Shown here in pieces: positions 1 to 11,793 of a stretch of DNA of 64,000 nt. Below the pieces are notes generated by a model. That model made no database searches. It was not told the origin of the DNA and saw nothing but the letters and a program-made list of their open reading frames with translations. Origin of the DNA: Datisca glomerata (taxonomy: Eukaryota; Streptophyta; Magnoliopsida; Cucurbitales; Datiscaceae). The stretch spans positions 1,178,547 to 1,242,546 of the forward strand of contig QANY01009128.1 in NCBI GenBank assembly GCA_003255025.1, read 5' to 3'. The translations under genes were made by a program, and so were the position numbers. Within the stretch, counting starts at the first letter, position 1. Each line of letters opens with the position of its first letter.

Positions 1-2650
1 ATTGTTACACCTTAAAGTTATTTTCATAATTACTTTAATCCTGAGGTGAATACGAAACTTGACTTAGTTACTTGCGATCTTTGATACTCTAAAAGCGTTA
101 GTTCAAATTGCCAGACAATACCTCGACTGTTGGGACCGTAATTCAACTATGTTGGAGTTGTGTAATTCACAGATATGAAATTCGTGAAAGATTGCAAAAG
201 CAATAATATCACCTTATATTTTATTGATGAGTGTGTGAATAAAAAAATCGGGCCTGGTAGGCGATGACAATTGAATAAGACATGGTGATCTATATGGGAC
301 ACTTCACCGATATGTCATTCTTATTCACAGTCAATAAAGTAGTTAATGACAAAATAAGTAGATGGGTAAAATTGAAGATTTTGAATCCCTCTCTTATGAC
401 TGATCGAGGAGTAATATCGTTAAATATTCTGTGGACCGTGAAACATAAATATTTATTTGCACAATCAGAAAATACAACATGCATGAATCGAGAGTTTATT
501 CGATATCGGACCTATAGTGGAGTCGTACGATGTCAGGATTAAATAGAACGAGAATTTATGGAGATAAATTAGCCGAGTATTTGAATCTCATAGCTTTGTT
601 CATGTGGGTCCATTTGGTCTCAGGAGTAGCTCATAAATACAGGAATGAGAAACAACAATAATTGGACCAAAAACGTGTTTTAGACCAAGGTACACTTTCC
701 GAACCCATATAAAATGGGTGTCATCGCTGTATTAGTGAAAAACAAAATTAATGTTCAAATTAATTTTTGTCTAATTATTAAATAAAATTAATTGATAGGC
801 ATCAATTTAATTTTGGACTGATGAATTTAGACACAATTTTGGCTCTGTGAGAAATGTAAAAATCACACATCATTGTGCATGGAAAATGTGGTTTTCGGTT
901 TTTATCATATAAGGGTTTATGGTTAAATTCTGTCATTAATATATAAGGGATTTCATTGGGGTTGCATCTCTAATAAAACCTAATCTAACCTTACCTAACC
1001 TGAGTGCGTTAATCAGAGCAGAAAAAGTTTCTCTCGTCCTCCCTCATTGTTGCCGCCGAAATCCTACAAGGTTTATTTTTCTCTTCCACAATTGTTTTGA
1101 GATCCCACAGTCAATGTCTACACGAATCCTTGAGAGATTTAATTTTAACTCTAGCGAGTGGTTGTTGGTGTGAATATCAATCACTACCCATGTGAATCTC
1201 AAGAATGAAGAACGTGAGATAGAGAATTGGATCCCACCAAATCAGATATTCTTCATTAATCGATAATGTATAAATTATTTATATCTCTTCTCGATACGTT
1301 TTACCATTATGCATGTTCATTGGTTTGGTACTATATTTAATTCGACTAAATGTTTGTTTTGAAATTTTTTTATATTCCGTCCATGAACTAGTCATGGTTC
1401 ATTAATTATCTGCAAAATTTAAAACCCGATCCAACAATTAAGGTGGAGGAACTGCTCTTTCAAATCTTTGAGACTATGATAATAGTTCTTGTTGAATTTT
1501 ATAGGCAGTTCATATATTTGAGTGGAATGTATTACTTGGAGTAGTACTTTGTGATAAAGCAGAAAAAAATAATATTTTATTTAGTTCAAAGCGCATGTAT
1601 TACTTAGAATGGTATCTCTATCTTCTTGAAGCCTATAAAGATAGAGATATCAGTTAAAAGAAATGAAGTAGAACTAAAATAAAACCTAATTCCTATGTGT
1701 AGTTTTAAACACTCATTTTGTAAAACCTACAAAGTCTAGAATTATAGATCTTGGACCTGAGGTTTTTGTTGTTCAAAAAATGCAATGATGTCAATAATAG
1801 CTTTCTTCAATTCAAAACCTAGCACTTACTTTCAAACCAATAAAGCAATAAACTTGCAGTAGTATGGTAATTGAATTTCACTCTATATTATGGAAGCTCT
1901 CAACTTTCCCAGGTCTTGGAACTCACCAGGTTCTCACTCAATCATGGTATTCACAATCTTCAAACAAAAACAAGCACTTGAGAATATTCATCTTTGATTC
2001 GAGCTAATACCAGTTTTATGATCGATACTAACTGAATCAAAATCACAAATAACAATCACCCACATGATGAAAATGTAAAATAAAACATTGGCATTTCTAA
2101 AAAAAATTGAAGAAAAATGACTTTAAAATGATCAAATGAGACACCATTTGTGAGAAATGCATTAAACGCCTAAAAGTATTTGCTTAGGTGTTTTATCAAA
2201 CAGTTGGTGTGCAATTTATATTTTTATCATTTTCATTTGTATTCCGAACATAGAACAATGATCGAATGAATTTACAAAACACAAAAAGGAAACAAGAGTT
2301 GAAAATTCAGAAAAACTCACGAGCAAAATGATATATGCACCTAAAAAGCTGTAAAAAATTACAGGATCTAGAAACCAATTAATAAGTTACTAGCTCCACA
2401 CGTTAAAAATATATTATATCAGCATAATGTAGAAACAACTAACTACAATATTCTAGTTGGTCGTTTCTTTGTAAAATTCAAGAAGAAGAAAGGCAAAAAG
2501 AATGAAAACCCTCATGAAAATTTGAGAGAGAACAAGAACAAGAAAGAAAGGGAAAAAGGGAAGAACCTTATGACGTTTTTTATAAAAGGAATCGAGACTT
2601 CGTGATCTTGACTAGGCTTTGAATTCTCTTACTTCTCTTCCTCCCTTGAT
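1..2650. other. AT-rich spacer, no supported gene
   Basis: No open frame in this stretch has a recognisable domain or a plausible exon structure. A TATATAAGG at about 942-950 is followed by C/T-rich sequence and short AACCTAAC-type runs near 976-1000, which resembles the promoter and leader part of an LTR. I could not find both ends of such an element, so it is not called one. The rest is AT-rich with nothing else I can support. Confidence 0.5.
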
Positions 2651-2651
2651 T

Positions 2652-3806
2652 AGGGATGTAACCGATTCAGTTCGGTTCGATTTATGGGATTATATCAAAC
2701 CGAGCTGCAATTGTGATTTTTGAGTTATCAAAACCGAATCGCGCTGAATAATATATGTAAACCGAATCAAACCGATCCGTGAAAAGAAAAAGGAAATCGA
2801 AAAGAACCGAACCAAATCGGCATATTAACATAAACTTACAGGAAAACTCCAGAACATCCAGAGAAAAGCTATTAACCAAAGATGAAGAAGTCTTTAATCC
2901 TATACATCCAAATCAAATATCACAGAGAAAAGCTATAAAATTAAAGCTCTAAAATAAGGGATAAAACTTTCTAAAAAAACAGAATACATAAAAAGTAATT
3001 TGAAAAAAAAAAAGAAAAATATCTCATTCTACCAGATCTGGATGAGATGAACACAAATTCTCTGGTGTGGGTTCGGCTCAGATCTAAAAGAGGTGAACAC
3101 AAAATCTTCGTAATCTTCATCGGTTGTGTAGTGTTGGCCGCCGCTGACCACAAAAGTTCATCAACGGTGAGATATTTAAGAGAGAAGAGGGAGTATATAC
3201 AAGAGAGAGATGATGGACAGAGAAAAATGAGATGGAGAGAGATCGATGGAGACTTGAGGGAAGAGAGACAAGAGGCGAGGGTCTGAGTCTGAAAAAAAAA
3301 AAGAGAGATTGCGAGCATTTAGAAAGTTAGAGCTATTTAAACTTAAAGTCTAGGATTTTTAAAAAATAAAAAGTAATGGGAAAAGGTTGGGGATGGGATC
3401 GAACTCATGGGCTGCCACCTGTAAGAAGACTTATCTATCAAAACGCCTACCACTAATCTAGCGACTAATTTAGTAGTTATTTGTACCTTTTTAAATATAT
3501 ATCAGTGCGATTCTTCAGTTCGGCGTTAGTAATAAAAATAAAATATTTAAATTTTTTCAAAGAATATTATTGGAAAATACAATATATAATTAAAATGTTG
3601 TTTCGATTTGGTTCGGTTTAGTTTGATGTGAGATTATATATAATAGAAAATTATAGTTTCAGTTCGGTTTAGTTCAAAAATATAGAAATCCGAACCAAAA
3701 TTACGGTTCTTTAATTTTGACGAACCGAAATGAACATACATAAAGAACCGATCCGGTCATTTTAGGTTCAGTTCGGTTTGATTCTGTACGAAAATGTTCA
3801 CTCCTA
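2652..3806. mobile_element. hAT-like non-autonomous element (CGGTTCGG-rich ends)
   Basis: The left end begins TAGGGATGTAAC and runs into repeated CAGTTCGGTTCG-type motifs (2652-2830). The right end (3590-3806) carries the same motifs in inverted orientation and finishes ...GTTCACTCCTA, whose reverse complement is TAGGAGTGAAC. Plant hAT elements commonly have TAGGGGTGT-type tips followed by CGGTTCGGTT subterminal repeats, and this matches that architecture. I could not see a clear 8-bp target duplication, so the limits are approximate. No transposase frame is present, and the interior is unrelated A-rich and GA-rich sequence plus a tRNA-like patch. Confidence 0.5.
3390..3460 (-). repeat. tRNA-derived SINE-like fragment
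   Basis: On the minus strand there is an internal-promoter-like pair: TAGTGGTAGGCG (plus 3444-3455), resembling an A box, and GTTCGATCCC (plus 3395-3404), a good B box. The spacing is about what tRNA genes use. Plant SINE heads have this layout. A tRNA acceptor stem cannot be formed convincingly, so a SINE head is preferred over a real tRNA. It lies inside the hAT-like element. Confidence 0.35.
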
Positions 3807-4658
3807 GCTAGACCATGCTCCAGCAGATGTCAAGTTCAACAGAAAATTTCTAAATTAAATTGGTCATGCATTTTCTTCTTTACTTTCTATATTCCTATAT
3901 GCAATGATGGAGATGGAGTACTTGGGATCAACAGAATTCTCAAACTACGGAACCAACTGGTTTCACACCGGGAGAACAACATACGGAGCAACGACCCCAA
4001 CAGTTTGGAAGATATCTTGAGATGGGAAACTTAATCATTTCCCCTCTAGAAAATGGCTAAATTACGTTAAAGAAATAGTGGCTTAATATCTCTCTTCTAA
4101 CAGTCTCTATCCAATTTTTTCTCAAAAACTAGGGCTAATTACTTTTTTTTTAATTTATGTATCACTTACTTACTGTTCAATTTCTGAACTCATTGTAATT
4201 CACTCTTTAAAATATTTAAAAATTTCATTTTAAAAATTCTATTAAATGCAAAATATAGTTCTTTAATTAATATTATATAGTGAGTGAAATATTAAATTTT
4301 AAAAATATCCTTATTATATCTTAAAAAATAAGATATGTAAAATTTTAAAAAGAGTTATTCTTGTATATTAAAAATATATTGATCATTTTTCATGTAATAC
4401 TTTAAAATGAACATAGATTATAATTTTCATTGTTTATTTTTCTAATATAAGTCCTAAAGCATAGCTTTTTAGAGGTGTCTAAAACGTAATCATGTAGCCC
4501 ACTTTATACGTCAACACCCTTTTTTTGTCTCCCCTTCATGCCATGTCAGTGATTTATGATCTCAATTCTAGTCCGTCCAAACAGAAAAATATATGCGTTG
4601 TGAGTCATAAAATGAAGAAGTAAACAATTCTAAACATAATGTTTAAAACAAAATTTTT
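3807..4658. other. AT-rich spacer, nothing recognised
   Basis: AT-rich sequence with short open frames only. No domain, RNA gene or clear repeat boundary was seen. Confidence 0.5.
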
Positions 4659-5870
4659 AGGGGTCATTTGATAAGATTAAGGGTAAATGTTTTCTGAAAT
4701 ACGATTATTAGAATATGGTTGTGAGAAAATATATGTTAAAAAAATTAAGATTACTTTATTTGTTACACTTAAAAATGTTATGATTTAATGATGAGACTGT
4801 TAAATAAATTAATGAAATGTGAAAGGGACTGTTATAAGTATAATTATATATTTCTAATTATATTTATGTATGACTTGTAAATTAATTAATTTTTTTCATT
4901 ATTTATAATTTAATTTATAATAGAGTAAAATATAATTGTTAATTTATTTTTTTAATAAAATAATTTTTTATTCATTTTTACCTACATGCTTATTAATTTT
5001 TAATGGTTAAATTGTTAGTTTATTATAATAGTTACATTGTAAATTTAACTTTCCTATTTTCATATTGGTATATCCAAATATAAAGAAACAACTAACCCTT
5101 AACATTTACATATTATTTTATTTAAATATTCAGTCAAATCTCGTCTTTTTTTTTAAATTTATAAGCTCTCTTGTCACTCCACCCACCACCTACCACACAC
5201 CACACACCTCAGTGACTCCCAGTCCCACTCCCCCACTCTCAGACTATATTTTTATGCTTGCATGTGGGTATCGGTGTTGAAGAAAATCATAGAAGAAGGA
5301 TTGTAAAAACTCTCAAATCTTGATTTACTGATGGGTATGTGCTCGGAGACGAGTCCGAGTCCAGTACATTATGATCTGATTCGGATCGATGGAAGAGGTA
5401 GTGTTTAGTTTTTTTGTTTTTCCAGACTTGGGAGTTTTTCTCTATGAATGAGAGTTCGTTTTTCAGATTATGGGTTTTCCTCTAAGTTTGGGGTTAGGAG
5501 TTTTTCTCTGTGCATTTGAATGGATTCATTTTTCTATTAAACAACAGATAACCTTTTGTGGACAACTTAAGAAAAAACAATTCTCAATTTTTCCTTTCTA
5601 TATGGTTTCTGAAATTTGTGAGAGATTTCACAGGAGAATCGTTTTAAGAAGAAGAACATAGGGATAGTTTAGGGATTAAACTTGTGTATTTTGCTCGGCA
5701 TCCATATACATCCCGATTTGGGAGGTTTTCAAATGCACTAAAATAGAGGGTATTTAGACATTGCAGGAATCTAAAATTTACTTCAAATTAGATACCAAAC
5801 AATGGTATCACAGATTTACCCTCATATTCTAAGAATCTGTCCAAGAATGCCTTAAACCAAACGACCCTTA
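4659..5870. mobile_element. TIR-flanked non-autonomous DNA element (PIF/Harbinger-like tips)
   Basis: The left tip AGGGGTCATTTGATAAG (4659) and the reverse complement of the right tip, TAAGGGTCGTTTGG (ending about 5870), are alike, giving inverted terminal repeats of about 15 bp. The GGGTCNTTTGG style is common in plant PIF/Harbinger or Tourist-like elements. A three-base TAA/TTA target duplication is suggested on both sides but is ambiguous because the tips themselves contain TTA. There is no transposase inside. The interior contains a C-rich, exon-like block at 5170-5400 that differs in composition from the surrounding DNA. Confidence 0.4.
5331..5397 (+). pseudogene. Exon-like coding fragment, possibly captured
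   Basis: An ATG at 5331 opens 22 codons plus one base, beginning MGMCSETSPSPVHYDLIRID, and stops at a GGAAGAG|GTAGTG splice-donor-like site at 5398. It is preceded by a C-rich, leader-like stretch (5170-5330). The composition looks like a first exon and its 5' UTR, but no continuation exon was found downstream. It sits inside the TIR-flanked element, so a captured host fragment is one reading; a real small first exon of an unannotated gene is another. I do not recognise the parent gene. Confidence 0.3.
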
Positions 5871-6770
5871 AATAGTTTATGAAGCGAGTTTAATGTGTAC
5901 GTTGATGAGTGGTTTGAGGATGTATTTAATCCAGATTTAAAATAAAAAACTTCTTTATTTCTTATATTCAAAATTCCAAAAAAAATCATCACAACATTAA
6001 TAATCGACACAATTCTAAGAATTAAGAAGCACGGACACAAGATACGGAATACGAGATGGTAGAGAAAAGTTGACACATTATTTATTGGAAAATAAGAAAT
6101 TGACATATGTTAGTGAGACGCTCACGCTGTGTATGTATACATATTGTTTCTATTAGTGATGATGTATACACCGATTAGTGTAATAGTATACTTATTTTAT
6201 TTTCGGTGAAAATATCACGTAAACATGGATGTTCGTATAAGTATCTCAATTGCATCTACTTAGTGAAAACGTAAACATTCATTGATGTTCTTACAACTAT
6301 CTCAATCGCATCTACTTAGTTAAAACATCACAATATTTTTTCGAATTATGATACATCATATTATACGCTTAGGCTATAAGTGGTGAGGATCATGAGCTTA
6401 TAAGTATGGACAATATCTCCATAGGTACGAGATCTTTTGGGTAGAGTCCGAAAGTAAAATCGTGCAAATCTAGGCCCAAATCGAACAATATCATATTAAT
6501 GTATAAATATGTGATATCCATTGTCGTAACATTACCCTAAGAGATGATTGCTCAAGAGCCTTAAGCAGTGAGAGTGAGCAAATTTATCTTAAGAAGATAT
6601 TGTGAATTCATTATACCATACTTAAATTTCATATTTCTCAATTTCATTAATAAGTTCTGTAAATTGTGTTATACAGATAATTTGTTTGTGTTTTTTCTTT
6701 TGCTATAGTGAACAATCTCGTTCTGAACAACATATATAGAGCTCTAAAACATAGGCTGCCTTAAATAAGG
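5871..6770. repeat. AT-rich spacer with an imperfect direct repeat
   Basis: At about 6225-6330 a unit containing ATCTCAAT[T/C]GCATCTACTTAGT occurs twice in direct orientation. At 6468-6500 a GGCCCAAATCGAACAATATCA motif resembles sequence often found at plant LTR-retrotransposon ends, but no second end was found. No gene is supported here. Confidence 0.4.
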
Positions 6771-6929
6771 TATAGGTGTCCAAAACACCGGATTCTTTTA
6801 TGATGCCGGAAAGAAATTTTCGGCATTCATGCTGGGGTTATTGTGATCCTTAAATTGCATTTGAAGCAATTTGGGCCACTCAAAGCCCAACAGATAACTA
6901 GTTTTTATTTGTTCACAAAAAATGAAGTG

Positions 6930-7400
6930 GATTTCACCAATTACGTAGTTGAGTTCACCAAATACATATAAATTAATAATTTTTAGAGATGTTCAGCAAA
7001 TACATATTGGGGTTCATCAAATATGTAGTGCGGTTCACCAATTATTTAGTGGGGTTCACCAAATTCATACAAAATAATAATTTTTGGAGGGGTTCACCAA
7101 TTACGTAGTGAGTTTCACCAAATACATATAAATTAATAATTCTTGGAGGGGTTCACCAAATAAGTACTAGGGTTCACCAATTACCTACTAGGGTTCATCA
7201 CTTACATAGTAGGGTTCACCAAATACGTACAAATTAATAATTCTTAAAGGGTTCACCAATTATGTAGTGGGGTTCACCAAATATGTACAAAATAATAATT
7301 CTTGGAGGGGTTCACCAAATTGTACTGGGATTCACCAATTACGTACTGAGATTCACCAATTACGTACTAGAGTTCACCAATTACGTAGTGGGGTTCATCA
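6930..7400 (+). repeat. ggttcacc...tacgta tandem repeat, direct orientation
   Basis: About fifteen degenerate copies of a unit built on GGGGTTCACCAATTACGTA and its variant GGTTCACCAAATACGTA occur here. Some copies are separated by CAAATTAATAATTCTTGGAG. Unit spacing is irregular (roughly 20-60 bp), so it is a degenerate minisatellite and not a strict satellite. Short open frames across it only reflect the repeat. Confidence 0.8.
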
Positions 7401-8059
7401 ATCTATCTTGACGATTTCTCTAACCAATACCGGCGGGTTTTCATCCAATTTCCATCCAAATTCTGGCTGTTTTTCATCCAATACCGATGGTTTTGGGCAT
7501 AATAATGGTGGTTCCTAGCGATTTTTTCCTTCATTTTGGCAGTTTTGTTGTTTTTGGCGGTTTTGTATCAATACAATGATTTTTAGGATCTTTTTATGGT
7601 GCTTCCAACAAATTTGATTTTTTAAATTGATCTGGGCATACTAGATGAATCGCAAACAAAGTTATCGAGATTCTCGATTTGAACATTAAAGTATCTTCAC
7701 TTATATTTTAAATTAGATTTGAATCTAGTAATGAATTGTTAAAACAATTGAACATTTATTCATAAATGCTTAAGAATGTATTCTTGATTATGTTGTTCTG
7801 ATTTTACAATAAGTATGGAGTAAAATAATCTTTCCACATTTAACGCACATGTTCCTAAATCCAGATTCATGTATAGAATCAAAATCAATAAGTATTTAGT
7901 ACAATTATATATGGATCTAAATTTTAGATATCTTTCTCTCTTTCATACAATTATGTCTTAGATTTATCATTTTACATATTGTTATATCTTACATTTATCG
8001 ATTAATAATTTTTTCACTATTTAACGAACATATATATCCCCTGAGGTTGGAGATGAACA

Positions 8060-8345
8060 CTTTTAGATTTATTGTGAACCCCACTAAATTTTAGAAGAAC
8101 ACCTCGAAGAAAATTAATTTTTAAATTTTGGTGAAAAACTCTAAGAATTATTAATTTTATACGTGAAATATTTTAGTGAATCCCTTTAAGAATTATTAAT
8201 TTTATACATGAAATATTTTGGTGAACCCCTCCAAGAATTATGAATTTTGAACGTGAAATATTTTGACGAACCACTCCATGAATTATTAATTTTGTAAATG
8301 AAATATTTTAAAGCATTTGTTGTACGTGAAATATTTGGGTGAACC
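8060..8345 (-). repeat. ggttcacc repeat family, inverted block
   Basis: The same family appears in reverse orientation: TTTTGGTGAACCCCTCCAAGA and related units separated by ATTATTAATTTTATACGTGAA. At least five units at about 56-bp spacing are visible. It is the reverse complement of the long unit seen in the flanking direct blocks. Confidence 0.75.
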
Positions 8346-8366
8346 CCTTAAGATTCCCTTTGTACT

Positions 8367-8680
8367 CCACTACGTAGTGGGGTTCACTAAATATGTACAA
8401 ATTAATAATTCTTGGAAGGGTTCACCAATTACGTACAAATTAATAATTCTTGGAGGGGTTCACCTAATACGTAGTGGGGTTCACCAATTACATACTGAGA
8501 TTAATCAATTGCGTAGTGGGGTTCACCAAATACGTATAAAATAATAATTATCGAAGGGTTTTACCAAATACGTAATGGGTTCACCAATTACGTACAAATT
8601 AATCATTCTTAGAGGGGTTCTCCAAATACGTATTGGGTTCACCAATTACGTACTGAGGTTCACCAATTATATAAAACCTA
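8367..8680 (+). repeat. ggttcacc...tacgta tandem repeat, second direct block
   Basis: The family returns to direct orientation here, with copies of GGGGTTCACTAAATATGTA and GTTCACCAATTACGTAC and the same AATTAATAATTCTTGGAGG linker. The switch from inverted to direct falls within about 25 bp (8340-8367), so the two blocks meet nearly head to head. Confidence 0.75.
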
Positions 8681-8692
8681 ATTGTCATACCT

Positions 8693-8711
8693 AATAGGCG
8701 AATCGCCTATT
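8693..8711. repeat. 19-bp odd palindrome AATAGGCGA-A-TCGCCTATT
   Basis: Nine-base arms pair perfectly around one central A. It follows directly after the second direct ggttcacc block and opens a stretch (8700-8890) in which CGCCTATT, AAACGCCA and AATCGCC words recur. Confidence 0.85.
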
Positions 8712-9624
8712 TTAGCCCCTAAACGTCATCCTGAAGGTGTTAATCGCATCGTCAAAGCCAAGCGCTAGTTTCATGCCTCCAATCGCCTATTTCATTCTCC
8801 AAACGCCATGTATAAATAAGCGATCTCCAGTCTCCCACCCAATCACCAGTTTTTAGGCCCAATCGCCATTCTTCACGATCAACCGTAAATTGATAATTTT
8901 GTAATTATTTACTACACACCGGAAAAATCATATATAAAAATAGAAAAAACTGGTTATTTCAACGCAAACATTCATGATACTCACTTATTATGTGAAATTA
9001 GATTGGATTAATTAAGGATTCTTGATACAATTGAACACTTATTCATAAACTCGTTAAAAGTTGTCATTGATAATGTTACAGTGCTTTTGTGACAAGTATC
9101 GAGCGAGATGAGTTTTCACCATATATAATTATAGGCCGTGAAGTTATGATGGTCGTTAAATCCTATTTATCGGTTTGACGAACACGTATAACCCTCAAGG
9201 TTGGATTCCATCTATAAATCGAACAGATCCGCTAAAAGTTTGAAATTGAATATTGAAATTTGAAATTTTAACCTTTTATTTTATAAATTATAACGCCATA
9301 AAATTTGGAACACAACCTATTTACGTTTTAATTTATAAGCATATAAAAAACGCTAAAAATTAAAAAGAGATGTGAATTACGAAAAAACCCAAAACTAAGA
9401 CCGAAACAGCTTCGCTAAAGTACTCAAAGCAGTGTTTTTTGGGCTCGAAACTGGGCTGCAATGCATAAATATTATCCCATCGCACATGTAGGTCTTTGAA
9501 TAAGCTTCGATTTTATATCTTACGGCACACGTGGTTCCACTCGAGTAAAAAGTTACGCCTTCCGAAAGTTGACATGCACATGTCATGATCCAATAGGGAG
9601 TATTGTGACCAAACGCCATGGTAA

Positions 9625-9840
9625 CAAGTGTTTAAATCGCGTCCCAATGACACGGACCAAACACTTGTGTGTGTGGCATTTGGATCCCAAACGTGACCAG
9701 CATGCCTCAAACACCAGTCATAGTAGGCGACTCGCCTGCCATGACTGGCGTTTGGGGCCCCATGGTCACGTTTGGGGCCCAAACGCCAGTCTTGAATGGC
9801 GACTCGCCATGCAGTGATGGCGTTTAGGTCCCCATTGTAG
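9625..9840. repeat. Nested inverted-repeat cluster around GGCGA-C-TCGCC
   Basis: Two odd palindromes, AGGCGA-C-TCGCCT (9725-9737) and ATGGCGA-C-TCGCCAT (9796-9810), flank a longer hairpin. Its arms are GACTGGCGTTTGGGGCCC (9743-9760) and GGGGCCCAAACGCCAGTC (9774-9791), which pair over 14 perfect bases plus a near match. ACAAGTGTTT and AAACACTTGT form another pair at about 9625-9667. The block is strikingly GC-rich for this window. A 141-codon minus-strand open frame over it (9513-9938) is explained by the repeats and is not called a gene. Confidence 0.75.
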
Positions 9841-9859
9841 CGTTTGACCCTACTTGATT

Positions 9860-10695
9860 TGATACACTTATTTATTCTCATGCACTTAGTCATATTTTCA
9901 CACTTAGGCATACATATTAATTTCACACAATCATGCATTTCATGTACTTGTAAATTCTACATCTCCCTCTCTCTCACATAAAATTATGTCTTGCTTTTAT
10001 ATTTATCACACACTTAGTCATTTTTTAAATGTCTATACCGGCAGTTCTAGTGGTACATTTTTTTAGTGAACATCAAGAATATTCTTTTTTACATTTTGGT
10101 GAATCCCCCTCTATACCGGCGGTTGTTTACACAAGTAAGCACATTAATCATATTAATCACATACACTTAACCATTTTTAATCATATACACTTAACCATTT
10201 TAATCACACACACTTATCCATTTTTACACACTTAACCATCATACAATAATTTTCCTATATGCTAATTGTCAATTTCGCGACTTGATCATATCATAAATTA
10301 ACTATTTTTAAACACTCAGTTATATTTTCATCATCCACTTTTCTATTTTCACGTACTTGTTTTGATGGAATTTAACTATTTTCACGTACCTAATCATTTT
10401 CAGAAGGTAGCTTTTCCACAAAAGTGTTTTGATGCACTTTGCTGTTTTTATACACTTCATCATTTCACACCCTTAAGTCATTTTTACACTTGGTCATTTT
10501 CACACCCTTAGTAATTTTTTCCACTTTTCTATTTTCATGTACTTATTTTAATGGAACTCACTTCTTGATCGTTGACCTTCTTAGTCACTAACTATTTTCA
10601 TGTACTTAATCATTTTCACACGGTAGCCCTTTCAACACATGTGCTTTGATGCACTTTGCTATTTTTTTACACTTAGTCATTTGCACACTCGATTA
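9860..10695. repeat. CAC-rich degenerate tandem repeat
   Basis: Many imperfect copies of a word like CACACTTAGTCATTTT (also CACTTAACCATTTT) recur at roughly 20-40 bp spacing, with two longer near-copies of a CACGTACTTGTTTTGATGGAA segment at about 10350 and 10530. No coding potential. Confidence 0.55.
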
Positions 10696-11631
10696 TGAAA
10701 TAACGATTGACACGTACTAATCTCATTGTAAATCGTTATGAAATAATAACTCATTACCAAATAAAATAAATATAATCGAGAATTTCCTTTAAAAAGTATC
10801 TCTGTCTTAAGCTCTACAAAACACTTATAACTTATATTCTAGATACAACACAAATACAAATCTATTATACTGTTTTTTAATAATTACTTCAGCTGCATCG
10901 TTTCATTCCAAGTTACAATGTGTTTCTCATATCCAATTTGTACTAGAGGTTCTTCCATTTCTTCATTTGAAACATACACTTCAACAATGTTCTAAGTAGA
11001 CACATCATAGTTGATTCACTTAATATATACTCTTTGTAGAGGTCTTTTCATTTCATCAATTCAGATAAGGCCTTGGTGAAGGCCGTATCTTACAAATTCA
11101 TATGAACCATCTTAAGGTCAGCATGATCTAACATCCTCGGCCACTATAAGAAGTGCTCTCAAATGCATCAACATCCTCAGCCACAAACTTAAATACTTAT
11201 ACTACAATGTGGAACCTACAACCTTAGATGGTGAAGCAAGCCAAAGTTGATGTCTTGGCCTAAAAATGAACCTTAATCTATTTTTCTTTTCTTTAATTGC
11301 ATGGTTAAAACAACTAAAAATATTATTTTCAAAGATGTTCCCATTGTAGTAGTCTGTGGCACATGAGAATGTCTAGAATGGATTTAATCTACCTAATCAA
11401 GTCTAAGCCAAATAAAAAAATGTAAATGCATGTAACTAATCTAGAACATATATCAACTTAACTAATAATTGCAATAATAGCAAACTTTGTAAGAACGATC
11501 ACATGTAGAGATTCTAACAAATTCATGAGATTATAGATTTTCTTCTTTCTAGGTTTGAATTACAAATACATCTATGGACGAGGCATAGAATAGAAAAGAA
11601 AAAGCAAAAAACAATAGAATACACGTTGAAA

Positions 11632-11793
11632 CAAACTATGTAGATCAATTCGCATAAGCAACAGTTGAAGTTTGTTGAAAAATTTCAAACGTGTAATTTG
11701 GACACGCCGAAGCAAACTATGTAAATCAATTCGCAAAAGTAACATTTGAAGTTTTTTTTGAAAAATTTCAAACCTGTAATTTGGATTGGGCCA
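11632..11793. repeat. Two copies of an 81-bp tandem unit
   Basis: CAAACTATGTAGATCAATTC at 11632 and CAAACTATGTAAATCAATTC at 11713 begin two copies of about 81 bp that stay similar through ...GAAAAATTTCAAAC(G/C)TGTAATTTGGA. Because 81 is a multiple of three, a minus-strand frame (11572-11919) stays open through both copies and is internally repetitive. Confidence 0.75.

Noticed and set aside
7267..7518. Plus-strand frame with repeated VHQLR words
   Set aside because: The pattern is the ggttcacc tandem repeat read as protein.
9513..9938. 141-codon minus-strand open frame
   Set aside because: It covers the nested palindromes; its repeated words mirror the DNA repeats and there is no start context, intron structure or domain.
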